From positions 54,793,545 to 54,857,544 of the forward strand of contig CM024766.1 in assembly GCA_014218235.1 (NCBI GenBank): a DNA stretch of 64,000 nt. The letters are read 5' to 3'. Within the stretch, counting starts at the first letter, position 1; the number at the start of each line of letters is the position of its first letter. The translations under genes were made by a program, and so were the position numbers. This DNA comes from Colocasia esculenta. Lineage: Eukaryota; Streptophyta; Magnoliopsida; Alismatales; Araceae. Below, piece by piece: positions 19,095 to 30,977 of the stretch. Below the pieces are notes generated by a model, which worked only from the letters and a program-made list of their open reading frames with translations, was not told where the DNA came from and ran no database searches.

Positions 19095-20738
19095 TTGAAG
19101 GCTAAGCTTACTTCTGCTCCGGTATTGGTATTGCCTAGTGGTCTAGAAGGTTTTGCCATTTATACGGATGCATCTCAGATTGGTTTAGGCTGTGTGCTCA
19201 TGCAGCAAGAGAGGGTAGTGGCTTATGCTTCTCGTCAGTTGAAGGAGCATGAGAGGAACTATCCGACTCATGATTTAGAGCTCGCAGCTGTGGTTCATGC
19301 ACTAAAGATCTGGAGGCACTATCTTTATGGTGTCAGATTTGAGGTGTTTACCGACCACAAGAGCTTGAAGTATCTTTTCTCCCAAAAGGAATTAAACCTG
19401 AGGCAGAGGAGATGGATTGAGTTCTTGAAGGACTATGACTTCGACCTTCAGTATCATCCTGGAAAGGCGAACGTCGTAGCGGATGCTCTTAGTAGAAAGA
19501 GGTCTTCGCTCCAGCAGGATTGGAAGATGTTGGAGGATGCAGCGTGCTCTATGACCGAGTTAGAGCCATCGTTGTGTCAGGCTTTTGTAGCTCAGCTATC
19601 CCTTAGATCCTCAGTCTTGGATGAGGTGATTGAGCAGCAGAAAGCCGATCCTAGATTGTTAGAGTTAGTGGGTAAGGCGGGCATTGCTCGTGATGAGGAC
19701 GGTGTGATTAGATTTCAGCACCGTGTTTGTGTCCCCGATGTGGTAGATGTCCGTGAGCATGTGTTAGCGGAGGCTCATAGATCGCGATTCTCTATTCATC
19801 CGGGTAACACTAAGATGTATCAAGACCTGAAGAGATCATTTTGGTGGTCCGGCATGAAGAAGGATGTTGCGGATTATGTGTCTAGATGTCTAGTATGTCA
19901 GCAGGTGAAAGCCGAGCGGCAGCGACCATCCGGCCTTATGCAGAGGATGGATATCCCCGTATGGAAGTGGGAAGCTGTCACTATGGATTTCGTATCGGGT
20001 TTGCCTCGATCTAGAAGGGGCAATGACTCGATTTGGGTAGTTGTAGATAGATTCTCGAAGACTGCTCATTTCTTGCCTATGAAGAAGAAGCAGTCAGTAG
20101 AGAGTTTAGCTAGATTGTATGTTAGCGGTATCATTAGATTGCATGGTGTGCCGAAGTCGATCATTTCGGATCGAGATCCGAGATTTACTTCGAGATTGTG
20201 GAAGGGTCTTCAGGATGCGTTAGGTTCGGAGCTTAAGCTCAGTTCGGCGTTTCATCCCCAGACCGATGGACAGTCCGAGAGGACTATCCAGACGCTCGAG
20301 GATATGTTGAGAGCGTGTGTTCTGGATTGGAAGGATGATTGGGAGCGTCATTTACCTCTTGTGGAGTTCGCATACAACAACAGCTTTCATGCTAGTATTG
20401 GTATGGCTCCATTCGAGGCGTTGTATGGTAGGCCCTGCAGATCTCCTTTATGTTGGGAGGAGACTGGTGATAGGCAGTTGATCGGACCGGAGTTAGTTCA
20501 GGAAACTTCGGATAAGATTCAGCTTATCAGGAAAAGGCTTGTTGCGGCACAGGATAGGCAGAAGAGTTATGCCGACAACAGGAGAAAGGATTTGGAGTTC
20601 GAGGTTGGCGATCATGTCTTCTTGAAGATATCGCCTACTCGTGGAGTTGTCAGATTTGGCAGGCATAGCAAGCTAAGCCCTAGGTTCATGGCCCATATGA
20701 GATTCTCAGACGTTTGGGCAACGTGGCGTACGAGCTAG
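19095..20738 (+). CDS. pol: Tekay RNase H and integrase (long open segment)
   Basis: 547 open residues. RNase H: IYTDASQIGLGCVLMQ, RNYPTHDLELAAVVHALK, FTDHKSLKYLF and DALSRKRS. Integrase: the HHCC zinc finger is formed by EAHRSRFSIHPGN with SRCLVCQQ, and the core has catalytic Asp in TMDFVSGLPR, Asp in IISDRDPRF and Glu in GQSERTIQTLEDML with D-35-E spacing. The GPY-like C-terminal segment is disturbed at about 20690 (SPRFMAHMRF), where the frame shifts into the chromodomain segment. Confidence 0.92.
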   Translation: MKAKLTSAPVLVLPSGLEGFAIYTDASQIGLGCVLMQQERVVAYASRQLKEHERNYPTHDLELAAVVHALKIWRHYLYGVRFEVFTDHKSLKYLFSQKELNLRQRRWIEFLKDYDFDLQYHPGKANVVADALSRKRSSLQQDWKMLEDAACSMTELEPSLCQAFVAQLSLRSSVLDEVIEQQKADPRLLELVGKAGIARDEDGVIRFQHRVCVPDVVDVREHVLAEAHRSRFSIHPGNTKMYQDLKRSFWWSGMKKDVADYVSRCLVCQQVKAERQRPSGLMQRMDIPVWKWEAVTMDFVSGLPRSRRGNDSIWVVVDRFSKTAHFLPMKKKQSVESLARLYVSGIIRLHGVPKSIISDRDPRFTSRLWKGLQDALGSELKLSSAFHPQTDGQSERTIQTLEDMLRACVLDWKDDWERHLPLVEFAYNNSFHASIGMAPFEALYGRPCRSPLCWEETGDRQLIGPELVQETSDKIQLIRKRLVAAQDRQKSYADNRRKDLEFEVGDHVFLKISPTRGVVRFGRHSKLSPRFMAHMRFSDVWATWRTS

Positions 20739-21022
20739 CATTACCCCCAGCTTTGGCTAGCGTTCACCCTGTATTCCACGTATCTATGCTCAGGAAGTAT
20801 GTCCGAGATCCGTCTCATGTGATTAGTCATGAGCCAGTGGAGATCCAGCCAGATCTTTCGTATGTCGAGCAACCAGTAGCCATTCTTGACCGGAAGGTTC
20901 AGCATCTCCGGAACAAGAGTATCGCGTCGGTGAAAGTTCTATGGCGGAACTTCTCACGTGAGGAGGCTACGTGGGAGCTTGAGGATGCGATGAAGAAGAA
21001 GTATCCCCTTTTGTTTGAGTAG
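20714..21022 (+). CDS. pol: Tekay integrase C-terminus and chromodomain
   Basis: It encodes NVAYELALPPALASVHPVFH and LRKYVRDPSHV, then a chromodomain-like end: ILDRKVQHLRNKSI, VKVLWRNFSREEATWELED, with the stop at 21020-21022. Chromodomains of this type steer chromovirus integration to heterochromatin. It is a separate frame only because of the shift near 20700. Confidence 0.88.
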   Translation: MGNVAYELALPPALASVHPVFHVSMLRKYVRDPSHVISHEPVEIQPDLSYVEQPVAILDRKVQHLRNKSIASVKVLWRNFSREEATWELEDAMKKKYPLLFE

Positions 21023-21031
21023 TGTCGTTCT

Positions 21032-21049
21032 AACTTCGAGGACGAAGTT
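21032..21049 (+). other. Stem-loop between pol stop and polypurine tract
   Basis: AACTTCG-AGGA-CGAAGTT has a perfect 7-bp stem and a four-base loop, beginning nine bases after the pol stop and ending 18 bases before the LTR. The second copy is at 27645-27662, the minus-strand Tekay has it with one G-U pair at 43286-43269, and the LARD has a differently paired version at 49835-49852. Confidence 0.75.
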
Positions 21050-21054
21050 TCTTT

Positions 21055-21067
21055 AAGGGGGAGAGGG
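21055..21067 (+). other. Polypurine tract (Tekay, first copy)
   Basis: AAGGGGGAGAGGG abuts the LTR start TGTAAGG at 21068. This is the primer for plus-strand synthesis. Confidence 0.9.
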
Positions 21068-24000
21068 TGTAAGGCCCTCTAATTTTCCGTCGTATTATTT
21101 GTATTATGTGTGAATATTTGTGCTTGTGTGTGTATGTACATATTTACGTACGTATTAATTAGTATAATTACGTATGCATGTGTTTATATTAAACATAAAT
21201 AATGTATGTATTGCATGATGATAGTGTGGATATAATACCATATACATATTGCATGTATATATGCTTGGTATGCATGGTTTTCTGCATAATTAGGGTTCTG
21301 GCCGAAGGCCACCTTGGCGTCAACCCTAGGCCGTTGAGCTGGTGTCAGCGTCCAGACATGGACGCCAACACTAACTCCGGCGTCCAGCGATATGGACGCC
21401 AACTTCTCTGGCCTGCATGCGCAGCAGAGCTGCAAGCTTCTGAAACAAGGCATGGCCACCATTGGGGGATGTCCCCCAACGGCTCTAAGGCTGTCAAATC
21501 GGTATGGTGAGTGGGTGAGGGGCTCTCATTAGGTCTGAACCCGAATTTGGTCTCTCCCACTTCTCACTTCACCTTGCAAGAGGAGAAATAGAGGAGAGAA
21601 AAACCCTAGAGAAGCCTGTGAGAAAAACCCATTTTAGCACCCTCAAATCCGACCCCTTGGACCTTGATCCGGCGTCCCCCTGCTGCAAGGAGGTTGCTGG
21701 ACCAACGAGGAAGGCTTCCCCGACATCCCCTCGGCGTGGAGATCATCCAGGAGCCCGGAGGAGAGATCGTTGGAGGCACTTCTGCAACTTCTTGGGACTG
21801 CCCAAGGAGGTCTTCACCAAGCCTTTAAATCCCTTAGAAGAATTTTTGAAAGGCAAGTGACCTATCCTTGATGTCCCCTTATGAGTCTAGGATGGTTTTG
21901 TGAATTTTAGGATTTTTCCTCGAGTCCTAGACCCTCCAATTCACCCAAGATTCAGAGCTCGGGTCTGTGTTTCTGCACAGACCTGGTTAGACGGCAAGGT
22001 CCCTGGACGTCCAATCATCCTTGGCGTCCATCGACCATGCCGCTGACCCTGAGTCAGCGGCCAGAGACCGCCGTCGAGTTCTTCTGGACAGAACAGTGAG
22101 CTGTTCTGTCCCTCTTATACATTAATTTCGGTATGTTTTACGTGATGAGGATATATGGTAAATCTTATACCTATGTATATTGTGCATTGTGGTGTGTGAT
22201 GAATGTGGTGTGATGGTGAATGTGGGTTAATAGTATCTTTTAAATTGTGAGCATGACTTGTAGATAATTTTGCAAATCCATTTCCATGATTTGGATTAGT
22301 TGAATGTCTTGGTTGCAGTCTATTCATGAAGAATTGTGGGCATGTATGTATGTTTTGAAATTTTGGTAATTCATGCATGCTTGCGAAATTGCTAATAAGT
22401 TTGGTAGAATAAAATGAAAGCATGCAAGAATGATTGTAGTATTCAATCCATAGATGTATGAATTAGGGAAATTTTGTGTTCTCAGTTCATGCATATGTGA
22501 ATAGCTTATGTTTAAACAGCAAGTGGCTAATTTGCAAAATGTGTTAGACCCATGTTAACTTAAGTTGTTAATAGCATGCTAATTAGGCGTTTTATTTTCT
22601 GTAAATCCTATTTAGCTCAGAAAATCTGAAAATTGAGGGTATGACCTTGAACCCGAAAACAGCATGTGGTTAAAATTCAGGTCTTTGGATCAGTAAATAA
22701 AAAGTTATGTGTTTTTCATGTGAAATGTGATAATTCGTGCATATGATCTTAATGTGATTAGATTTTGTTTAAACCCAGCATGATTAGTGTGTTTACTGTG
22801 TGTTAAACCTTGAAATTTGTAGTACCATGTTAGGAAAAACAGAGGTATTCATGTGAGTGAGAAGTGAATGAGATGAAGTGTTATGTGTAAAACCAAGTGT
22901 AAAACGGTAAATATGTAAATGTGTAACTGTGCCAATGTGACACTGCTTCCGTAGAGGGCAGTGGAGCTGTATCAGGGAAAAGTCCCCCTGAGAAAGTTCA
23001 TTGTGTTAAGTGACCCTAAGGGCATTAGGGGGAAATCCTGGAGGTGGACAAGTACCACTGGTTAGGGTGGAGACTTGTTCTCCCGGTCTGCGCAGTCCAA
23101 GAGTCGCCATTGGAATGCCTAGATGGCGTCTATGTGTAATGTGATGTGTATATGTCCTTCTTTGGTGGTTTGGACTATGTGTCACGGCACCTAAAAATGT
23201 GTAAGTGTAATGTGAATGTATGTGACCATGTGTAAATGTGTAAGTGACATGTGAATGTGTATGTGTAAAGTGTAACCATGTGAAAAGAGGAAACTAGTGT
23301 AAGAAAATGTGAAATTCTAGATGTGTAAATGTGTTATTGAAACCCATGTGAGACTAAATCTGAAACCATGTGAATTCAGAAAATGCATGTTATTATTCTT
23401 ATGTTTATGTGTGCAAAAATGTTTAGAGTCCATGTTAGGGACACTAATGAATATGTGTGCAAATAGCATGATAGATTGTTCATATGATATGTTTTTAAGC
23501 AACATTGTAGCTCTCATGTGTAGATTTATAGCCATTGAATCATGTGAAATCAGCAACCTAAAGCATGTGAAAGGTTCATGTATGTGTTTAAAAATGTGTA
23601 AAACCCATGCTAGTTGCGTTACCTTTCATGCATGTAAATTGTTCATGTTGATAGCTCTTATGTTTGATTCTTTAAAGATTAAAGTTTCATGAGTAAATTG
23701 AATAGAGACCATGTGATAGGTGAATTTTATTTTAGAAATCTGAAAGCATGAGTTATGTATAAAATTGTAGAATGTTCATGATAGGTTGAAAACTTGAAAT
23801 GACTAGCATGCTATGTGTTGCTAATTGTAATGTGCATGTAGAAACCATTAGGACTTCTAAGTGTACATCATGAGTAGTGTTGCTTGCTGAGTCCTTGGAC
23901 TCACTCCTTGCTTCGGCGTACAGGTATAGTTGGTGACACTACCTTTGAGGAGGCAGGTGGAGACGGACTCCGAGCGCGGAGACTAGCTAGTTGTTGGAGC

Positions 24001-24309
24001 TTCTTTGTGATTTGTGTACTTCATAGTATGTATTTGGAACATTGTATTAGAATTATCATGAAAGGAATGTATTATGTGGACATTTTGTAATCCTATTTCA
24101 GCAATTAAATTATGTGAGCTCTTAGTTCCTCATTGTTAATTGCGAAAATTCATGTATGGTTAATGTGGATGATGAATGAATGGAGATAGTTCTCTTTACT
24201 TCCGCTACTCTGTTGTATATTTCGCGTGTATCTCAGCTGTATGTATCGTTTGGTAAATGTCCCACTGTGGCAGCACTTGTTATACCGACGTGGGTTGGTA
24301 TAACCGTAA
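21068..24309 (+). mobile_element. Tekay LTR2 (middle LTR), last ~23 bp lost in gap
   Basis: It begins TGTAAGGCCC and follows LTR1 to GGTATAACCGTA, where the N run starts. It has private differences from LTR1 and LTR3 (for example GAGCTGG for AGAAGG near 21336 and a rearranged GACACTACC segment near 23935). It also has about 23 net base losses, which become frequent toward the gap. Confidence 0.88.
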
Positions 24310-24409
24310 NNNNNNNNNNNNNNNNNNNNNNNNNNNNNNNNNNNNNNNNNNNNNNNNNNNNNNNNNNNNNNNNNNNNNNNNNNNNNNNNNNNNNNNNNNN
24401 NNNNNNNNN
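24310..24409. other. Assembly gap, 100 N
   Basis: Exactly 100 Ns, the usual placeholder for a gap of unknown length. By comparison with the first copy, about 1.65 kb is absent: 23 bp of LTR, the primer site, all of gag and the start of protease (equivalent of 16120-17769). Confidence 0.95.
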
Positions 24410-27400
24410 GCATAGAGTCTGAGGAGTTAGAGGTCCCTTTGTCTGTGCACACCTCTGCGGGTACGGTATCGCTAGGAAGTGCATTCCGTCATTACCTGTG
24501 TGCATTGAGGATAGATTCTTAGATGGGTGTTTCTTCTTCCTAAAGATGAAGGATTGATTGTATCCTTGGTCTGGATTGGCTAGAGGAGCCCTATGCATTA
24601 GTGGATTGTCGTAGGAGAAGATTGTTTTCGCATATCCTGGTGAGGACGAGTTCTCTCATCCCTTGCCAAAGACTTAGCGGGAAAGTTAGTTATCTCTGCC
24701 ATGAAGGCGATGCGCATGGTGAACAAGGTTTGAGCATTTCTTGCTAGCGTTATGCTAGTAATCGATGCTGGTTCGTCACTGACTCTTGCAGAGATCGATG
24801 TGGTGCAGGATTTCTAGATGTCTTTCCGATGACTTGTCTGGATCTGCCACCGGATAGGGAGATAGAGTTTCACTATAGAGTTGCTTCCAGGCACCTCTCC
24901 TACTCTCGAAGGCCCCCATATCGGATGGCCCCTGCAGAGTTAGCCGAGTTGAGGAGCAATTGCAAGAGTTGCTCGATAAGGGATTTATTCGCCCCAGTGG
25001 TTTCCCCTTGGGGCGCACCTGTATTATTCGTCAAGAAGAAAGACGGGTCACTTCGGTTGTGCATTGATTATAGGAAGCTAACCAGGTGACTGTTAAGAAC
25101 AGGTATCCTTACCTCGGATTGATGATATGTTTGACCATTGCGAGAGGCATCAGTCTTTTCCAAGATTGACTTTGATCTGGTTATCATCAGTTGAGGATTA
25201 GAAGTGAGGATGTGTCCAAGACGGCATTTAGAACCTGTTATGGACATTATGAGTTTTTTTGGTTCTTCCTTTCGATTGACCAACGCCCCTGCAGCGTTCA
25301 TGGATCTCATGAACCGGGTGTTTAGGCCGTATTTAGATAGCTTTGTTGTTGTGTTTATTGATGACGTGTTGGTCTATTCTCCGGATGAGGCCACACATCG
25401 TCAGCATTTGAGGTTAGTCTTAGAGGTTCTTCCCGTGAGCACAAGCTGTATGCGAAGTTCAGCAAGTGCGAGTTCTGGTTGCGCGAGGTTCATTTTCTCG
25501 GGCATGTTATCTCCGGCGCTGGTGTTGCAAGTTGATCCAGCAAAAGGCAGCATGTTATGGATTGGGAGATTCCCAGGACCCCTTCGGAGATTCGTAGTTT
25601 CCTATGTGGGTAGCTGGTTATTATCGGCGATTCATTGAGGGTTTCTCATCCTCGCCGCCCCTTTGACAAGCTGACCAGAAAGGTGAGAAGTTCGATGTTC
25701 TGAGGCATATGAGCGTAGCTTTCAGCTATTGAAGGCTAAGCTTACTTCTGCTCCGGTATTGGTATTGCCTAGTGGTCTAGAAGTTTTGCCATTTATACGG
25801 ATGCATCTCAGATTGTTTTAGGCTGTTGCTCATGCAGCAAGAGAGGGTAGTGGCTTATGCTTCTCGTCAGTTGAAGGAGCATGAGAGAACTATCCGACTC
25901 ATGATTTAGAGCTCGCAGCTGTGGTTCATGCACTAATGCTCTGGAGGCACTATCTTTATGGTGTCAGATTTGAGGTGTTTACCGACCACAAGAGCTTGAA
26001 GTATCTTTTCTCCAAAAAGAATTAAACCTGAGGCAGAGGAGATGGATTGAGTTCTTGAAGGACTATAACTTCGACCTTCAGTATCATCCTGGAAAGGCGA
26101 ACGTCGTAGCGAATGCTCTTAGTAGAAAGGGTCTTTGCTCCAGCAGGATTGGAAGATGTTGGAGGATGCAGCATGCTCTATGACCAAGTTAGAGCCATCG
26201 TTGTGTCAGGCTTTTTGTAGCTCAGCTATCCCTTAGATCCTCATCTGGATGAGGTGATTGAGCACAGAAAGCCGATCCTAGATTGTTAGAGTTAGTGGGG
26301 AAGGCGGGCATTGCTCGTGATGAGGACGGTGTGATTAGATTTCACCGTGTTTGTGTCCCTGATGTGGTAGTGTCCGTGAGCATGTGTTAGCGGAGGCTCA
26401 TAGATCGCGATTCTCTATTCATCCGGGTAATACTAAGATGTATCAAGACCTGAAGAGATCATTTTGGTGGTCCAGCATGAAGAAGGATGTTGCGGATTAT
26501 GTGTCTAGATGTCCTAGTATGTCAGCAGGTGAAAGCCGAGCGGCACCGACCATCCGGCCTTATGCAGAGGATGGATATCCCCGTATGGAAGTGGGAAGCT
26601 GTCACTATGATTTCGTATCGGGTTTGCCTCGATCTAGAAGGGGCAATGACTCGATTTGGGTAGTTGTAGATAGATTCTCGAAGACTGCTCATTTCTTACC
26701 TATGAAGAAGAAGCGTCAGTAGAGAGTTTAGCTAGATTGTATGTTAGCGGTATCATTAGATTGCATGGTGTGCCGAAGTCGATCATTTGGATCGGGATCT
26801 GAGATTACTTCGAGTTGTGGAAGGGTCTTCAGATGCGTTAGGTTCGGAGCTTAAGCTCAGTTCAGCGTTTCATCCCCCAGACCGATGGACAGTCCGAGAG
26901 GACTATCCAGACACTCGAGGATATGTTGAGAGCGTGTGTTCTGGATTGGAAGGACGATTGGGAGCGTCATTTACCTCGTGTGGAGTTCGCATACAACAAC
27001 AGCTTTCATGCTATATCGGTATGGCTCCATTCGAGGCGTTGTATGGTAGGCCCTGCAGATCTCCTTTATGTTGGGAGGAGACTGGTGATAGGCAGTTGAT
27101 CGGACCGGAGTTAGTTCAGGAAACTTCGGATAAGATTCAGCTTATCAGGAAAAGGCTTGTTGCGACACAGGATAGGCAGAAGAGTTTATGCCGACAACAG
27201 GAGAAAGGATTTGGAGTTTGAGGTTAGCGATCATGTCTTCTTGAGATATCGCCTACTCGTGGAGTTGTCAGATTTGGCAGGCATAGCAAGCTAAGCCCTA
27301 GGTTCTTGGCCCATGAGGATTCTCAGACGTTTGGGCAACGTGGCGTACGAGCTAGCATTACCCCCAGCTTTGGCTAGCGTTCACCCGGTATTCCACTTAT

Positions 27401-27680
27401 CTATGCTCAGGAAGTATGTCCGAGATCCTCTCATGTGATTAGTCATGAGCCAGTGGAGATCCAGCCAGATCTTTCGTATGTCGAGCAACCAGTAGCCATT
27501 CTTGCCGAAGGTTCAGCATCTCCGGAACAAGAGTATCGCGTCGGTGAAGTTCTATGGCGAAACTTCTCACGTGAGGAGGCTACGTGAGAGCTTGAGGATG
27601 CGATGAAAAAGAAGTATCCCCTTTTGTTTGAGTAGTGTCGTTCTAACTTCGAGGACGAAGTTTCTTTAAGGGGGAGAGGG
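24410..27680 (+). pseudogene. pol: Second Tekay internal region: protease to chromodomain, heavily frameshifted
   Basis: It corresponds to 17770-21067 of the first copy but is 27 bases shorter over 3.3 kb. The loss is scattered as 1-2 base deletions, so no domain is open for more than about 145 codons. Recognisable pieces are the RT segment with FIDD (about 25355), the integrase zinc finger and core start (26384-26722), integrase C-terminal half (26787-27221) and chromodomain to about 27635. Substitutions relative to the first copy are few. The polypurine tract is at 27668-27680. The decay pattern looks more like base-calling error than ageing. Confidence 0.85.
27645..27662 (+). other. Stem-loop before polypurine tract, second Tekay copy
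   Basis: AACTTCG-AGGA-CGAAGTT is preserved base for base in a region where neighbouring coding sequence has many indels. Confidence 0.7.
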
Positions 27681-30600
27681 TGTAAGGCCCTCTAATTTTC
27701 CGTCGTATTATTTGTATCTATGTGTGAATATTTGTGCTTGTGTGTGTATGTACATATTTACGTACGTATTAATTAGTATAATTACGTATGCATGTGTTTA
27801 TATTAAACATAAATAATGTATATATTGCATGATGATAGTGTGGATATAATACCATATACATATTGCATGTAGATATGCTTGGTATGCATGGTTTTCTGCA
27901 TAATTAGGGTTCTGGCCGAAGGCCACCTTGGCGTCAACCCTAGGCCGTTTAGAAGGTGTCAGCGTCCAGACCTGGGCGCCAACACTAACTCCGGCGTCCA
28001 GCGATATGGACGCCAACTTCTCTGGCCTGCATGCGCAGCAGAGCTGCAAGCTTCTGAAACAAGGCATGGCCACCATGGGGGATGTCCCCCAACGGCTCTA
28101 AGGCTGTCAAATCGGTATGGTGAGTGGGGTGAGGGGCTCTCATTAGGTCTGAACCCGAATTGGTCTCTCCCACTTCTCACTTCACCTTGCAAGAGGAGAA
28201 ATAGAGGAGAAAAAAACCCTAGAGAAGCCTGTGAGAAAAAACCCATTTAGCACCCTCAAATCCGACCCCTTGGACCTTGATCCGGCGTCCCCCTGCTGCA
28301 AGGATGTTGCTGGACCAACGAGGAAGGCTTCCCGACATCCCTCGGCGTGGAGATCATCAGGAGCCGGAGGAGAGATCGGTTGGAGGCACTTCTGCAACTT
28401 CTGGGACTGCCCAAGGAGTCTTCACCAAGCCATTAAATCCCTTAGAATAATTTTTGAAAGGCAAGTGACCTATCCTTGATGTCCCCTTATGAGTCTAGGA
28501 TGGTTTTGTGAATTTTAAGGATTTTTCCTCGAGTCCTAGACCCTCCAATTCACCCAAGATTCAGAGCTCGGGTCTGTGTTTCTGCACAGACCTGGTTAGA
28601 CGGCAAGGTCCCTGGACGTCCAGATCATCCTTGGCGTCCATCGACCATGCCGCTGACCCTGAGTCAGCAGCCAGAGACCGCCGTCGAATTCTTCTAAACA
28701 GAACAGTGAGCTGTTCTGTCCCTTTTATACATTAATTTCGGTATGTTTTACGTGATGAGGATATATGGTAAATCTTATACCCTATGTATATTGTGCATTG
28801 TGGTGTGTGAATGAATGTGGTGTGATGGTGAATGTGGGTTAATAGTATCTTTAAATTTGTGAGCATGACTTGTAGATAATTTTGCAAATCCATGTTCCAT
28901 GATTTGGATTAGTTGAATGTCTTGGTTGCAGTCTATTCATGAAGAATTGTGGAGCATGTATGTATGTTTTGAAATTTTGGTAATTCATGCATGCTTGCGA
29001 AATTGCTAATAAGTTTGGTAGAATAAAATGAAAGCATGCAAGAATGATTTGTAGTATTCAATCCATAGATGTATGAATTAGGGAAATTTTGTGTTCTCAG
29101 TTCATGCATATGTGAATAGCTTATGTTTAAACAGCAAGTGGCTAATTTGCAAAATGTGTTAGACCCATGTTAACTTAAGTTGTTAATAGCATGCTAATTA
29201 GGCGTTTTATTTTCTGTAAATCCTATTTAGCTCCGAAAAATCTGAAACTTTGAGGGTATGACCTCGAACCTGAAAACAACATGTGGTTAAATTTTCAGGT
29301 CATTTGGATCAGTAAATAAAAAGTTATGTGTTTTCTTGTGAAATGTGATAATTCGTGCATATGATCATAAGGTGATTATATTTGTTTAAACCCAGCATGA
29401 TTAGTGTGTTTACTGTGTATTAAACCTTGAAATTTTGTAGTACCATGTTAGGAAAAACAGAGGTATTCATGTGAGTGAGAAAGTGAATGAGATGAAGTGT
29501 TATGTGTAAAACCAAGTGTAAAACGGTAAATATGTAAATGTGTAACTGTGCCAATGTGACACTGCTTCCGTAGATGGCAGTGGAGCTGTATCAGGGAAAA
29601 GTCCCCCTGAGAAAGTTCAGTTCATTGTGTTAAGTGACCCTAAGGCATTAGGGGAAATCCTAGAGGTGGACAAGTACCACTAGTTAGGGTGGAGACTTGT
29701 TCTCTCGGTCTGCGCAGTCCAAGAGTCGCCATTGGAATGCCTAGATGGCGTCTATGTGTAATGTGATGTGTATATGTCCTTCTTTGGTGGTTTGGACTAT
29801 GTGTCACGGCACCTAAAATGTGTAAAGTATAATGTGAAATGTGTATGTGACCATGTGTAAATGTGTAAGTGACATGTTAATGTGTATGTGTAAAGTGTAA
29901 CCATATGAAAAGAGGAAACTAGTGTAAAGAAAAATGTGAAATTCTAGATGTAAAGGGGTTATTGAAACCCATGTGAGACTAATCTGAAACCATGTGAATT
30001 CAGAAAATGCATGTTATTATTCTTATGTTTATGTGTGCAAAAATGTTTAGAGTCCATGTTAGGGACAACTAATGAATGTGTGCAAATAGCATGATAGATT
30101 GTTCATGTGATATGTTTTAAGCAACGTTGTAGCTCTCATGTGTAGATTTATAGCCATTGAATCATGTGAAATCACCAACCTAAAGCATGTAAAAAGGTTC
30201 ATGTATGTGTTTTAAAATGTGTAAAACCCATGCTAGTTGCGTTACCTTTCATGCATGTAATTGTTCATGTTGATAGCTCTCATGTTGATTCTTTAAAGAT
30301 AAAGTTTCATGAGTAAATTGAATAGAGACCATGTGATAGGTGAAGTTTATTTTAGAAATCTGGAAGCATGAGTATGTATAAAATTGTAGAATGTTCATGA
30401 TAGGTTGAAAACTTGAAATGACTAGCATCCTATGTGTTGCTAATTGTAATGTGCATGTAGAAACCACTAGGACTTCTAAGTGTACATCATGAGTAGTGTT
30501 GCTTGCTGAGTCCTTGGACTCACTCCTTGCTTCGCCGTACAGGTATAGTTGGTGACACGAACCGCTTGAGGAGACGGTGGAGACGGACTCCAAGCGCGGA

Positions 30601-30949
30601 GACTAGCTAGTTGTTGGAGCTTCTTTGTGATTTGTGTACTTCATAGTATGTATTTGGAACATGTATTAGAATTATCATGAAAGGAAGGTATTATGTGGAC
30701 ATTTTGTAATTCTATTTCAGCAATTTAAATTATGTGAGCTCTTAGTTCCTCATTGTTAATTGCGAAAATTCATGTATGGTTAATGTGGATGATGAATGAA
30801 TGGAGATAGTTCTCTTTTACTTCCGCTACTCTGTTGTATATTCGCGTGTATCTCAGCTGTATGTATCGTTTGGGTAATGTCCACTGTGGCAGCACTTGTT
30901 ATACCGACGTGGGTTGGTATAACCGTACGGTATATTGAGGGCCGTCACA
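27681..30949 (+). mobile_element. Tekay LTR3 (3' LTR), 3269 bp
   Basis: It begins TGTAAGGCCC and ends GGGCCGTCACA at 30949. It agrees with LTR1 against LTR2 at several sites (AGAAGGTGTC, CCATATGAAAAG, AAAGGGGTTATTG), but it has many homopolymer shortenings. The LTR end is followed by GGAGA, and then a second copy of the last bases occurs (see 30934-30977). Confidence 0.9.
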
Positions 30950-30977
30950 GGAGAAATTGAGGGCCGTCACAGGAGAA
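30934..30977 (+). repeat. 22-bp tandem duplication at the 3' junction of the Tekay array
   Basis: Two identical 22-base units (30934-30955 and 30956-30977) each comprise ATTGAGGGCCGTCACA plus GGAGAA. The first 16 bases are the LTR end and the rest are target site. Two candidate LTR ends with GGAGA therefore occur, at 30949 and 30971. Confidence 0.9.

Larger units (their letters stand above)
12856..30949 (+). mobile_element. Tekay-type chromovirus array: LTR-internal-LTR-(gap)-internal-LTR
   Basis: Three LTRs (12856-16142, 21068-24309, 27681-30949) flank one complete and one partial internal region. The only 5-bp target duplication is at the outer ends, GGAGA at 12851-12855 and again after 30949 (and after 30971), within Athila gag. 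A chromodomain at the end of pol and the tRNA-iMet primer site place it in the Tekay/Del group of Ty3/gypsy chromoviruses. LTR1 and LTR3 share states against LTR2 at several sites. A 100-base N gap lies at the join of LTR2 and the second internal region. Confidence 0.88.

Noticed and set aside
24310..30949. Second Tekay copy as a simple unmerged contig overlap of the first
   Set aside because: LTR3 agrees with LTR1, not LTR2, at several sites, so LTR2 and LTR3 are not just two versions of the same sequence. A more complex misassembly is still possible.
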